From NCBI GenBank assembly GCA_016177795.1, contig JACOUM010000010.1, positions 124,001-188,000 of the forward strand: DNA of 64,000 nt, in the 5' to 3' direction. Each line of letters starts with the position of its first letter. Positions within the stretch are counted from its first letter, which is position 1. This document shows, piece by piece, positions 39,637-48,958 of this stretch. The stretch comes from Nitrosomonadales bacterium (lineage in GTDB: Bacteria > Pseudomonadota > Gammaproteobacteria > Burkholderiales > Gallionellaceae). The notes beneath the pieces were generated by a model. It was not told the origin of the DNA and made no database searches. It saw only the letters and a list, made by a program, of their open reading frames with translations. Both the position numbers and the translations under genes were made by a program.

Positions 39637-40536
39637 ATGCTACATCTCACGCTGCGCCAATTACAGGTCTTCGAAAAGGTGGCCAGCCACCTGAACTACT
39701 CGCGCGCGGCCGAAGAACTATACCTATCGCAACCGGCAGTGTCCATGCAGATCAAGCAGTTGGAGGGCAATATCGGCCTGCCGCTGTTCGAACAGATGGG
39801 CAAGAAGATTTTTCTCACCGAGGCCGGGCGCGAGCTGTTTCATTACAGCCGTAACATTGCGCAGCAGCTTGCCGAGATGGAATCGGTGTTCGATGAAATG
39901 AAAGGGCTGGGGCAGGGCAAACTCACCTTGTCGGTGGTCAACACCGCCAATTATTTCACCCCGCGGCTGCTGGCGGAATTCTGCCGGCAGCATCCCAACA
40001 TCAACGTCATCCTGCAAGTCGCCAACCGCGATGCAGTGCTCAAACAGCTTGCCGACAACAGCACCGACCTGGCCATCATGGGGCAGCCGCCGGACGGGCT
40101 GGACATCAGCGCGGAACCGTTCATGGATAACCCGCTGGTGGTGATTGCCGCGCCGGGACATCCGCTTGCCAGGCTCAAGCGCGTCAAGTTTGCCCAACTC
40201 GCGCAGGAAACATTCCTGTCCCGGGAGAAGGGCTCCGGTACGCGTAGCGCAATGGAACGCATCTTCGCGGAGCATCACATCCAGCCGCGTATCAGCATGG
40301 AAATGGAAACCAACGAAGCCATCAAACAGGCCGTGCAAGCCGGAATGGGACTGGGCATCCTGTCGCTGCACAGCATCGAACTGGAGCTGGAAACCAAACG
40401 CCTCGCCATGCTGAATGTCGAGAACTTTCCCCTTATGCGTCACTGGTTCGTCGCGCATCGCAGCAACAAACGCCTGTCCAGCGCGGCGCTGGCGTTCAAG
40501 GATTTCCTGCTGTCTCAACGTCGCACATCCGGCTGA
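39637..40536 (+). CDS. cbbR: LysR-type regulator of RuBisCO genes CbbR
   Basis: A 299-residue LysR regulator. ATG 39637 gives the usual MLHLTLRQLQVFEKVA start; GTG 39625 and ATG 39634 are alternatives. The winged HTH is SRAAEELYLSQPAVSMQIKQ. The effector domain (~90-290) has the typical LSVVNTANYFTPRLLAEF beginning. Divergent from cbbM with a dyad operator between them. Expected to sense RuBP, NADPH or related metabolites and activate cbbM. Confidence 0.95.
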   Translation: MLHLTLRQLQVFEKVASHLNYSRAAEELYLSQPAVSMQIKQLEGNIGLPLFEQMGKKIFLTEAGRELFHYSRNIAQQLAEMESVFDEMKGLGQGKLTLSVVNTANYFTPRLLAEFCRQHPNINVILQVANRDAVLKQLADNSTDLAIMGQPPDGLDISAEPFMDNPLVVIAAPGHPLARLKRVKFAQLAQETFLSREKGSGTRSAMERIFAEHHIQPRISMEMETNEAIKQAVQAGMGLGILSLHSIELELETKRLAMLNVENFPLMRHWFVAHRSNKRLSSAALAFKDFLLSQRRTSG

Positions 40537-40695
40537 AAAGGCCGGTGCAGAGAAATTTACCGGAGAATTTCTCCCGCAAGCATTCCCGCTCGTCATGGTT
40601 GACATACCGCCTGTCAGGATACCTCCTCCTCTAGTCGGTTATGGGTGGAAACCCTAGAATGTGCGCTCTACTATGCCCACCCAAAGGAGAGCACC

Positions 40696-41139
40696 ATGAA
40701 AACGCAAAAAGGTTTCACGCTGGTCGAGTTGATGATTGTCGTGGTAATTGTCGGCATCCTGGCAAGCATCGGCGTGCCCGCCTACAACGATTACGTGTTG
40801 CGCGGCAAGCTCACCGAGGCCATGACCGAACTGGCCGGCATGCGTGTCAGGTTGGAGCAGTATTACCAGGACAACCGGAATTATGGGTCTTCTGCTGGTG
40901 CTTGCGGGCTGGCAATGCCCGCTAGTCCGGATGTCAAATATTTCACCTATTCCTGCAACTGGGGAGCGGGTGGAACGGACCAGTTCTTTACTGTCACGGC
41001 GACAGGCGTGGCCGCTCAAGGCACTGGCGGTTTCACCTATACTATCAACCAGAACAATGTCAAGGAGACCACTGCCGCGCCTGCAGGCTGGGGGACGTCC
41101 ACCACATGCTGGATCACCAAGCAGGGTGGGGCATGTTAA
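40696..41139 (+). CDS. pilE: Type IV pilin, PilE-like (minor pilin)
   Basis: 147 residues from ATG 40696 with AAAGGAG upstream; the longer ORF-track start is wrong. The class III signal is KGFTLVELMIVVVIVGILAS, cut between G and F with Glu5 present, then N-terminal helix and beta domain. The C-terminus CWITKQGGAC holds the disulfide-loop pair. It heads a cluster normally seen as fimU-pilV-W-X-Y1-E, so it is probably a minor pilin rather than the main subunit. The stop overlaps the fimT start. Confidence 0.9.
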   Translation: MKTQKGFTLVELMIVVVIVGILASIGVPAYNDYVLRGKLTEAMTELAGMRVRLEQYYQDNRNYGSSAGACGLAMPASPDVKYFTYSCNWGAGGTDQFFTVTATGVAAQGTGGFTYTINQNNVKETTAAPAGWGTSTTCWITKQGGAC

Positions 41140-41717
41140 ACCAAACCGGACAATTTGGCGTTTCGCTGATCGAGTTAATGATCGGGATCGCCATTGTTTC
41201 CTTGTTGATGGTAATGGGCGCACCATCCTTCAGTCTGTGGATACAAAATACCCAGGTTCGTACTGCAGCCGAATCCATCCAGAATGGTTTGCAAATTGCC
41301 CGCACCGAAGCGGTGCGGCGCAACGCCAATGTGCGCTTCAACCTCACGGATGCGGGCGGCATGGTAGCCTGGAGTGTGGATTGTGTGACCATAACGACTG
41401 ATTGTCCGGCTGGAATACAAACCCGTAGCGGCGGCGAAGGCGGGGCGAATGCCCGTGTCGGCATCAGCGTGGACGCGGCGATACCCGTCATTGGCACGGC
41501 TATCGCTGCCGGGACAGGGCTGTTGGCAGGCGTTACGTTCGATGGTTTAGGTCGCATTCCCGCTGCCAATGTTGGCACTGACATTGCCCGCATCGACATT
41601 ACCAATGCGGCCAGAGCTGACGCTCGCCGCATGGTGATTCTCATTGGTACTGGCGGGCAAACACGCATGTGCGATCCGGCCATCGCGCTCGCCGCCAATC
41701 CGCAAGGGTGCTTATGA
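41133..41717 (+). CDS. fimT: GspH/FimT-family minor pseudopilin
   Basis: 194 residues from ATG 41133, overlapping the pilE stop. The prepilin signal is FGVSLIELMIGIAIVSLLMV (Glu5 present) followed by the GspH/FimT domain with RTAAESIQNGLQIARTEAVRRN. Counterpart of Pseudomonas FimU/FimT in the priming complex. The end overlaps pilV by 4 nt (ATGA), indicating tight translational coupling. Confidence 0.9.
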   Translation: MLNQTGQFGVSLIELMIGIAIVSLLMVMGAPSFSLWIQNTQVRTAAESIQNGLQIARTEAVRRNANVRFNLTDAGGMVAWSVDCVTITTDCPAGIQTRSGGEGGANARVGISVDAAIPVIGTAIAAGTGLLAGVTFDGLGRIPAANVGTDIARIDITNAARADARRMVILIGTGGQTRMCDPAIALAANPQGCL

Positions 41718-42142
41718 TGAATACTGCTCCGCAAATCAAACAACACGGCTCCGTGGTACTCGAAGCCCTGATCTCAATTTTGCTCTTTTCCATCGGCATC
41801 CTGGCAATTATTGGCTTGCAGGCTGCTTCGATCAAGAATGTCGCTGCTGCGAAGTATCGTATCGATGCCAGCCTGCTGGCCAATCAGATCATCGGACAAA
41901 TGTGGATAAGCGACAAGAGCAATGCAGCGTTGGTGGCCAACTTCAATAGTCCGGCCGGAGCTGATTATGCGGCATGGGCAAACACGGTAGCACAAGCCTT
42001 ACCGGGCGTTTCCGGTGTTCCGGCCAACGCGCCGACTATCGCTATCGATGTCAACAACAATGCGACTGTTACCGTATTCTGGCAGGCACCGGATGAAGCT
42101 GCTGCCCATAACTACACATCCATTGCCGTGGTGACCGACTAA
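41714..42142 (+). CDS. pilV: Type IV pilus modification/minor pilin PilV
   Basis: 142 residues. The prepilin peptidase site is HGSVVLEALISILLFSIGIL with Glu5 present. PilV-like AAIKNVAAAKYRID-type segment and a C-terminal beta domain follow. Start ATG 41714 overlaps the fimT stop; AAGGGTG is nearby. Part of the minor pilin tip complex with PilW, PilX and PilY1. Confidence 0.9.
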   Translation: MMNTAPQIKQHGSVVLEALISILLFSIGILAIIGLQAASIKNVAAAKYRIDASLLANQIIGQMWISDKSNAALVANFNSPAGADYAAWANTVAQALPGVSGVPANAPTIAIDVNNNATVTVFWQAPDEAAAHNYTSIAVVTD

Positions 42143-42158
42143 CCAGCGAGAAAGAGCC

Positions 42159-43232
42159 ATGTCATTACGTCCATTCAACAGACATCGCAATACCGGTTTC
42201 AGCCTGGTGGAAATCATGGTTGGCATGGTCATCGGCCTGCTCAGCACCATCATCGTCATGCAGGTGTTCGCCACTTTTGAGGGGCAAAAACGCACCAGCA
42301 CCAGCGGTTCTGACGCGCAAACTAACGGGGGGGTCGGGCTCTACACCATCGAGCGCGATGTACGCATGGGCGGATATGGTTTTGCTGATGCCATTGGCTG
42401 CGCATTGAACAGGTCGTTCAATGGTACGGCGCTGGCATCGTTGGCGCTGGCGCCCGTCATGATCGGCAATGGCACGGGCGCAAATGGTTCGGACACGCTA
42501 ACCATTATCGCCAGCAACAAAACCAGCTGGAGCGTGCCGATCAGGGTGATTGTCAACCATGCACAGGCGGCTACGGAATTTAACACCAACGCCACGCTCG
42601 GCATTGCACAAGGCGATTTGCTGATTGCCTACGAGGCGACTACGCCACCAAACTGTACGCTGTTTCAAGTTGATAACGCCAACCCGGTGCTCAACCCGAT
42701 CGATCATACGGCCGGCAGCTGGAATGGCAATTCGGCCATCTTTCCGGCGGCAGGCTATTCCACTGACGCGCTGCTGATCAATGCCGGCAGTTTCATGATG
42801 CATATCTACTCTCTGGATGCCAACAGCAATCTGGTCTTTGGCGATTATTTATCGGCAACTAACACGACCAACTCGCAAATTCTTTCGCCTGATATCGTCA
42901 GTCTCCAAGCTGAATACGGTTTCGATACCCGCGCCGGAGCGCAGACCGACGCACGGGTGGACACATGGAGCGCCACCATGATCGATGCGGACGTGAGTGG
43001 CACAATCGGCGATGCGGGCGATATCAACCGGATTTATGCGCTGCGTTTTGCCGTCGTGGCGCGCAGCGGGCTGATGGAAAAACCATTGGCCGACGGCTCC
43101 TGCGACATCACCACGGCCAGCCCGACATGGGCGGGCGGGGCAATAGATCTGACAGCGCTTGCCAACTGGCAATGCTACCGCTACAAGACTTTTGAAACTG
43201 TTGTGCCCTTGCGCAACATGCTCTGGAGATAA
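42159..43232 (+). CDS. pilW: Type IV minor pilin PilW
   Basis: 357 residues, typical for PilW. The N-terminal signal NTGFSLVEIMVGMVIGLLST is a class III leader with Glu5. The remainder is an extended beta-rich domain with the recurring GGVGLYTIERDVRMGGYGF seen in PilW proteins, and paired cysteines. Followed after 2 nt by pilX. Confidence 0.93.
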   Translation: MSLRPFNRHRNTGFSLVEIMVGMVIGLLSTIIVMQVFATFEGQKRTSTSGSDAQTNGGVGLYTIERDVRMGGYGFADAIGCALNRSFNGTALASLALAPVMIGNGTGANGSDTLTIIASNKTSWSVPIRVIVNHAQAATEFNTNATLGIAQGDLLIAYEATTPPNCTLFQVDNANPVLNPIDHTAGSWNGNSAIFPAAGYSTDALLINAGSFMMHIYSLDANSNLVFGDYLSATNTTNSQILSPDIVSLQAEYGFDTRAGAQTDARVDTWSATMIDADVSGTIGDAGDINRIYALRFAVVARSGLMEKPLADGSCDITTASPTWAGGAIDLTALANWQCYRYKTFETVVPLRNMLWR

Positions 43233-43234
43233 GC

Positions 43235-43927
43235 ATGTATTCCTTCAATCTCCGCAAAGGTGTTGACATGAAAAGCCTAATCAGTCCGGCAACGGCGCAC
43301 GCCGGCATGCAGTTGCCGAAGCGGCAACAGGGTGTGGTGTTGATTATTACGCTCATTGCGCTGGTCGCAATGACACTTGCGGCCATTGCGCTGGTGCGCT
43401 CGGTGGATACCGGCAACGTCGTGGCCGGCAACATGGCCTTCAAGCAAGGTGCAGTACAGTCTGGCGACATCGGTACCGAGGCCGCGATTGCATGGCTAAC
43501 CGGCGTTGCGGGCGTTGCCGCTTCTTATAACGATGATGCTGCCAATGGCTATTACGCCACCAGCCAGGAAAATCTGGATGCGACCGGCGGCAGCAATGAC
43601 CTTGGCCGTGCGCTGGTTGACTGGGACAGCAATAATTGCAACAGCATCGCGGCAGCGGCCTGCATCCAGCCCTCTCCGGTCATTGCAGCTAACGCGGCGG
43701 GTTATGAGGTGAGATATGTCATCCACCGGCTGTGCCCGGCAACCGGCCTCCCAAGCAACTGCGCCTCTACTGCCTCCACGGTGGCCGGCACCAGTTCGGG
43801 CGCGAAAGATTACACCAGCAAGGGCGGCCTGAGCGGTGAGGCGGAAGTCGAGTATTACCGCATCACTACCCGCGTCAAAGGGCCGCGCAATACCATCAGC
43901 TATGTCGAAACCATCATCCATTTTTAG
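43235..43927 (+). CDS. pilX: Type IV pilus assembly/minor pilin PilX
   Basis: 230 residues. GGAG lies about 7 nt before ATG 43235. The hydrophobic N-terminal helix is QQGVVLIITLIALVAMTLAA, without the canonical Glu5, as usual for PilX. The PilX N-terminal signature ALVRSVDTGNVVAGNMAFKQ is clear. Expected to sit at the pilus tip bridging PilW and PilY1. pilY1 follows 22 nt later. Confidence 0.92.
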   Translation: MYSFNLRKGVDMKSLISPATAHAGMQLPKRQQGVVLIITLIALVAMTLAAIALVRSVDTGNVVAGNMAFKQGAVQSGDIGTEAAIAWLTGVAGVAASYNDDAANGYYATSQENLDATGGSNDLGRALVDWDSNNCNSIAAAACIQPSPVIAANAAGYEVRYVIHRLCPATGLPSNCASTASTVAGTSSGAKDYTSKGGLSGEAEVEYYRITTRVKGPRNTISYVETIIHF

Positions 43928-43949
43928 CCAACTGCATCAGGAGGCCATC

Positions 43950-46900
43950 ATGAAAACCATTACCAAGCACGTTTCAAGCATCTTGCTGTTGCTCGCCGCT
44001 ACCGGACTCGGCACGGCGGCTCACGCCGCTGCAACGGATATTGCCAATTCGCCGATGGCCTCGTCGGGCAACACCTCGGTCAAGCCGAACGTATTGTTCA
44101 TTCTGGATGATTCGGGCAGCATGGGATGGGAATATTTGCCCGACTCCGTCAAAAATAACGATGACAAATTGTGTTATCGCAACCATAACTATAACGGGGT
44201 GTATTACAACCCCGGCCTGACCTATGAGTTGCCGGTTACTTCGGCCGGTACTTCATTTGCCAATGCTACTTTTATTACCGCCAAGGGCAATGGCTTCAGC
44301 GCCAGCTCCGGCACCACCAATCTGGCTGTCGCATTCAGCACGGGCAATGACAGCGGCGGCAAGACCGCCTATTACTATGAATACACCGGCGCCTCGCCCG
44401 CCACACCAGTGCGCGGCACCTGTTACGCCGACGGCAGCTACACCAAGCGGGTTGTTTCCTCCGTACCCGTCACCACCATCACCGTCAGCGGCTCCAGCAA
44501 CGCCGTCATCAGCGGCATCACCGTGAACGGCGTGCAGATCATGTCCGGTTCCACCAGTTCCAGTTCAACCAACAGCACGGTCGCCAGCCGGATTGCGGCG
44601 AATATCACGCTGAACGGTTTTTCCGCCAGATCGTCCGGCAGCACCGTTACCATTGCCGGACCGTCTTCGGCGGCCACTTATACGCCGGTGATCACGGTTG
44701 GCAGCGGCAGCGCGACGCTCACTCCAGCGGCATTCTCATCACCTACCGCAGCGCAGATCATCGAGGCACAGAATTTTGCCAACTGGTACAGCTATTACCG
44801 TAACCGCATGTTGACCATGAAATCGGCGGCCGGCCTCGCTTTCAAGGATATCGGCAGCAATTTTCGCGTCGGCTTTACCACCATCGGCTACACCGGTGTC
44901 AGCTCCGCCGATAACCGCTTCCTGAAAATCAACGATTTTGCTTATGTGGGTGACGGGACAGGCCAAAAGGAAATATGGTACGACAAGCTCTATATTACCG
45001 GCACGCCCGGCGCCACTCCGTTGCGCGGCGCTTTATCCAAGGCGGGACGCATCTATGCCGGCCAATTGCTCACCGGCGCCGATGACCCGGTGCAATACTC
45101 CTGCCAGCAGAACTTCACCATCCTGTCCACCGACGGCTACTGGAACACCAACGACGAAGAGACCAGCGCGCCAAAATACGGCCCGTACAAGATCGACAAC
45201 AATACCCTGGTCGGGCAGCAGGATGGCGCCGGCACAGCACGCCCGATGAACGACGGCGAGTCTTCCCTGAAATCCACCAGCCAGATTACCGAGACCCAGA
45301 CCCAAGTATCGCAGAGTACCAGCCAAGTGCAAAAGCGCACGGAACAGATACAGAGCCGCACCAGCAACCTGCAACAGCAGACTTCGCAGTTGCAGAGGCG
45401 AATCCTCGCGCTGCAAGCCAGAACCAGCAACTTGCAAAGCTCGACGATGTACCTGCAAACGCGAAGCAGGGCAAGCTCCGGTAGCCCATGGACTGCATGG
45501 TCTGATACCGCATCCTGCAAATGGGATACCAGCGGTGGTTCCCGGCGGGATTGCCGCTATGTTACGGCTTCCGGAGGCTCTACCGTCTGGAGCGCGGCAG
45601 CCGCCACCTGGACAAATGCTGGCAGTTGCAATGCCAGCTATAGCACCAGCACCGCTAATGGTACAACCTGGTCCGGAAACGGCACCAGCTGTCAGTATCC
45701 CGCCTGGAGCGCTTGGGCCAATACGGGTTCATGTACAGCAATCGCGATGGACCTCATTAACCCGTCTACCGTAGCAACGGCGACGGAATGCCAGTATGCA
45801 GCCAGCGCTTGGAGCGGCGTGGCTTCATGCACGCCGGTCGCCCCCTCGGCCGGTTCGCCTTATACGGTGAGTTCAGCCACCGAATGTCAGACGGCGATAA
45901 CCTCGCCTTATGCGAACGTCGCCTCCTGCACGACCAGCGCTGTTCCGGACGGCAGCGGCAATACCACCCAGTGCCAATACACCGCCTGGAGCGCGTGGGC
46001 TAATGCCACGTCATGCACACCATTGGCGCAATCCGCCGGTTCACCCTATACGGTGGGCACGGCCATCGATTGCCAAACTACCGACACCGGCTGGGTCGGG
46101 GCAAGCTCCTGCACACCTGGCGTGAGCGGCGGACAAACCATTACCTGTCAAACGGTTGCCACCGGTCCGACGCTGGTTGCTGCTTGCGCTGCGGCGGGAG
46201 CAACGGCAGGCAACAACTGGACGCAGACCACCTGCACACCGAATACGGTGGTAGCTTCGCACGGCGTAGCTTCCTGCACGGCAGAAGCGCCGGTCTCCGG
46301 GAACAGTTTCACGACTACCAGTTGCAACACGGTGACAACCGGCCCGGCGGCGGTGGTTACCTGTACTGCGGAAGTCGCCAGCGGGACAAACGACTGGACC
46401 ACGACCACCTGTGCTGGCGGTTCGGGCGGGATAAGCAACACGCTGGCCGACGTGGCGATGTACTACTACAAGACTGACCTGCGTACTACTGGCAACTGCA
46501 CCGGCGCGCTTGGTGCGGGTGTGGATGTGTGCGAGAACAACGTGCCAGGCAGCGGGGATGACATCAGCCCACAGCAGCATATGACCACTTTCACTCTCGG
46601 GCTGGGCGTGGATGGCACGCTGGGCTATGCCGACAACTATCAGTCCGGTGGATCGGCCGATTACAACGCCATCAAACAAGGCACGAAAAACTGGCCTGAC
46701 CCGATCTCGAATAGCGGGGCGGAACGCATTGACGATCTGTGGCATGCCGCCGTCAATGGTCGCGGCGTGTATTACAGCGCGCGCGACCCGAGTACGCTGG
46801 TGAGCGGCATCAGTAATGCGCTGGCTGGGGTGACTTCCCGTGCAGGCTCGGCCGCTGCTGCTGCGACCAGTAACTTGGAGCCGGTGGCCGGCGACAACTT

Positions 46901-48833
46901 TCTGTTCATCGCGCTGTATCGCACGGTGTTCTGGGATGGTGATTTGCATGCCAAAACCATTGACCCGGTAACCGGTGCCGTTTCATCCACCCCGATATGG
47001 ACAGCCCAGCCGTTGCTGGATCTCAGGGTAGGGGCAAGCAGCGATACCCGCACCATCTACACGTTCGACAGCACCAATACCAACGGAAATTATCTGATGG
47101 AATTCAATTGGGCAAATGTTGGCGGCACTGGCTATTTTGACAACATGTGCTCTCCGACCTCGAAGTTGTCACAATGCCCGACGTTGACTGGTCCCGAACA
47201 AACAGCTGCATCGGGAGCGAATCTGGTTAACTTCCTGCGCGGGCAAAACGGCAACGAAGGAACACTGTACCGCGACCGCGACCATGTGTTGGGCGATATG
47301 GTCACCTCGCAACCGGTATACGTCAAGAAACCGCCGTTTGAATACGCTGATACAGGGTATTCAACTTTCAGGGACACCACACGCGCTAGCCGCGCACCGA
47401 TGGTCTATGTGGCGGCCAATGACGGGATGCTGCATGCCTTCTATGCGGAGAGCGGCAAGATAAATACCACGACTGGTGATGCTGTTGCGGCCGCCGGTGC
47501 CGGCGTAATCGATGTAACTGGCGGTGACGAGGCGTGGACCTATATCCCGCCGATGGTGATGAGCAACCTGTACCGGTTGGCTGACAAAACATATTCCGTC
47601 AACCACCGCTATTACGTCGACGGTTCGCCAACGGTCGTCGATATTTGCCCGAATGCGCCTGCCAGTACTTGCACTGGCGCACAGTGGAAATCCATCCTGG
47701 TAGGCGGATTCAACGCGGGCGCGCGCGGCTACTACGCACTCGATGTCACCAACCCTGCTGCACCCAAGGCATTGTGGAACTTTACGGAAGCCGATGACAA
47801 CGATATGGGTTACAGCTTTGGCAACCCAATCGTGACCAAGCGCAATGATGGCACATGGGTGGTGGTGGTGACATCTGGCTACAACAATGTCTCGCCGGGT
47901 AGCGGACAGGGCTATGTCTTCGTGCTGAATGCCGCTACCGGCGCAGTACTGGAGAAAATTGGCACAGGGGTTGGTGATACCGTTACGCCCAGCGGCTTGG
48001 CAAAAATCAACGTCTGGGTCAATGGAAATGTCGATAACACTGCCGAACAATTCTACGGCGGCGATTTGCTCGGCAATCTCTGGCGCTTCGAACTGGATAG
48101 CGCCAGCCCGCCAGCAGCACCCGTTTCTACAGCGGGAACGTCGCTGCTGCTGGCTGAGTTGGGCGCAACCCAGCCAATTACTACCAGGCCGGAATTGACC
48201 ATTGTTCCCTACGGTGGTGTTGAATATCCGGTGGTGCAGTTTGGTACTGGCCGCTACTTAGGGCTTTCGGATCTGTCCAACACCGACAAGCAAACAATCT
48301 ATGCCATCAAGGACAACCTCTCTGGCACCGGATTGGGTGCGGTGCACAGCAATGGGGTGTTGGTTCAACAAACGCTGAGTAACTTTACCGGCAGCAGCGG
48401 CGAGCAATTGCGTACCACGTCAAACTATACGGTGGACTGGGCAAACAAATCCGGCTGGTATGTTGACCTTGACCCCGCCGATAGCTCACCGGGTGAACGA
48501 GTCAACGTGGATGTGCAATTGCAGTTGGGTTCGCTGACCGTGGCGACGAACGTTCCTAGCGACAATGCCTGCAACGTTGGCGGCTATGCTTTCCTGTATA
48601 ACTTCGATTTCAGGACCGGGCAATATCTGCAAACCGCAGTCTTGAATGCAGTGGGCGTCAGGCTGACTTCAAATGCCATGGTGGCCGGCATGAACACCAT
48701 CCGTCTGCAATCCGGCAAGATCGTAACAATTATCACGGATACCGCCGGGGGCATCACGTCGTCGGAAACACCGTCTGGAGTAGCATCGTCGGGCAGCGCA
48801 AGGCGGGTTTCATGGCGTGAGTTAATACAATAG
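43950..48833 (+). CDS. pilY1: Pilus tip adhesin PilY1 with a large repeat insertion
   Basis: 1627 residues from ATG 43950 (GGAGG upstream), much longer than the roughly 1000-1200 of many PilY1 proteins. Signal peptide ILLLLAATGLGTAAHA; N-terminal von Willebrand-like region with MIDAS NVLFILDDSGSMGWEY. Residues ~451-506 are eight exact heptads (consensus xxLQxRT). Residues ~518-824 are ten cysteine-pair units. The vWA region then appears to resume at NTLADVAMYYYKTDLR, and the C-terminal ~600 residues form the PilY1 beta-propeller (VYVAANDGMLHAFYAESGK, ILVGGFNAGARGYYALDVTN). Tip adhesion, mechanosensing or extension control are the known family roles. Confidence 0.95.
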   Translation: MKTITKHVSSILLLLAATGLGTAAHAAATDIANSPMASSGNTSVKPNVLFILDDSGSMGWEYLPDSVKNNDDKLCYRNHNYNGVYYNPGLTYELPVTSAGTSFANATFITAKGNGFSASSGTTNLAVAFSTGNDSGGKTAYYYEYTGASPATPVRGTCYADGSYTKRVVSSVPVTTITVSGSSNAVISGITVNGVQIMSGSTSSSSTNSTVASRIAANITLNGFSARSSGSTVTIAGPSSAATYTPVITVGSGSATLTPAAFSSPTAAQIIEAQNFANWYSYYRNRMLTMKSAAGLAFKDIGSNFRVGFTTIGYTGVSSADNRFLKINDFAYVGDGTGQKEIWYDKLYITGTPGATPLRGALSKAGRIYAGQLLTGADDPVQYSCQQNFTILSTDGYWNTNDEETSAPKYGPYKIDNNTLVGQQDGAGTARPMNDGESSLKSTSQITETQTQVSQSTSQVQKRTEQIQSRTSNLQQQTSQLQRRILALQARTSNLQSSTMYLQTRSRASSGSPWTAWSDTASCKWDTSGGSRRDCRYVTASGGSTVWSAAAATWTNAGSCNASYSTSTANGTTWSGNGTSCQYPAWSAWANTGSCTAIAMDLINPSTVATATECQYAASAWSGVASCTPVAPSAGSPYTVSSATECQTAITSPYANVASCTTSAVPDGSGNTTQCQYTAWSAWANATSCTPLAQSAGSPYTVGTAIDCQTTDTGWVGASSCTPGVSGGQTITCQTVATGPTLVAACAAAGATAGNNWTQTTCTPNTVVASHGVASCTAEAPVSGNSFTTTSCNTVTTGPAAVVTCTAEVASGTNDWTTTTCAGGSGGISNTLADVAMYYYKTDLRTTGNCTGALGAGVDVCENNVPGSGDDISPQQHMTTFTLGLGVDGTLGYADNYQSGGSADYNAIKQGTKNWPDPISNSGAERIDDLWHAAVNGRGVYYSARDPSTLVSGISNALAGVTSRAGSAAAAATSNLEPVAGDNFLFIALYRTVFWDGDLHAKTIDPVTGAVSSTPIWTAQPLLDLRVGASSDTRTIYTFDSTNTNGNYLMEFNWANVGGTGYFDNMCSPTSKLSQCPTLTGPEQTAASGANLVNFLRGQNGNEGTLYRDRDHVLGDMVTSQPVYVKKPPFEYADTGYSTFRDTTRASRAPMVYVAANDGMLHAFYAESGKINTTTGDAVAAAGAGVIDVTGGDEAWTYIPPMVMSNLYRLADKTYSVNHRYYVDGSPTVVDICPNAPASTCTGAQWKSILVGGFNAGARGYYALDVTNPAAPKALWNFTEADDNDMGYSFGNPIVTKRNDGTWVVVVTSGYNNVSPGSGQGYVFVLNAATGAVLEKIGTGVGDTVTPSGLAKINVWVNGNVDNTAEQFYGGDLLGNLWRFELDSASPPAAPVSTAGTSLLLAELGATQPITTRPELTIVPYGGVEYPVVQFGTGRYLGLSDLSNTDKQTIYAIKDNLSGTGLGAVHSNGVLVQQTLSNFTGSSGEQLRTTSNYTVDWANKSGWYVDLDPADSSPGERVNVDVQLQLGSLTVATNVPSDNACNVGGYAFLYNFDFRTGQYLQTAVLNAVGVRLTSNAMVAGMNTIRLQSGKIVTIITDTAGGITSSETPSGVASSGSARRVSWRELIQ
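45300..45467 (+). repeat. Eight 21-nt coding repeats (heptads) in pilY1
   Basis: Exact 7-codon period from TQVSQST to MYLQTRS, with L/V at position 3, Q at 4 and mostly T at 7. At the DNA level the units are diverged. Likely forms a coiled coil or stalk. Confidence 0.85.
45505..46425 (+). repeat. Ten cysteine-pair repeats in pilY1
   Basis: Ten units of SC-x(12-21)-C separated by W/A/G-rich linkers such as QYTAWSAWANAT, giving 20 cysteines. Two units share SAGSPYTV, indicating recent duplication. Probably disulfide-bonded beta modules. Confidence 0.8.
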
Positions 48834-48849
48834 CCCGGTAAAAGACAGG

Positions 48850-48870
48850 CGGCGGTGAAAACCGCCGTTT
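48850..48870 (+). terminator. Terminator after pilY1
   Basis: Seven-bp stem CGGCGGT / ACCGCCG with a GAAA tetraloop, followed by TTTGTATTT, 17 nt past the pilY1 stop. Moderate T-run. Confidence 0.6.
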
Positions 48871-48958
48871 GTATTTCTGGCCTCGCATTGTCTCTATCCT
48901 GTTTTTTTCGCGGGGCTGCTAGAATCGCCATTATTTTTTGAATGAGCGAGTAGCCGAT

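Noticed and set aside
45300-46425. Repeats in pilY1 considered as a CRISPR or mobile array
   Set aside because: Units are in frame, diverged at DNA level and vary in length; they are protein repeats, without identical direct repeats and unique spacers.
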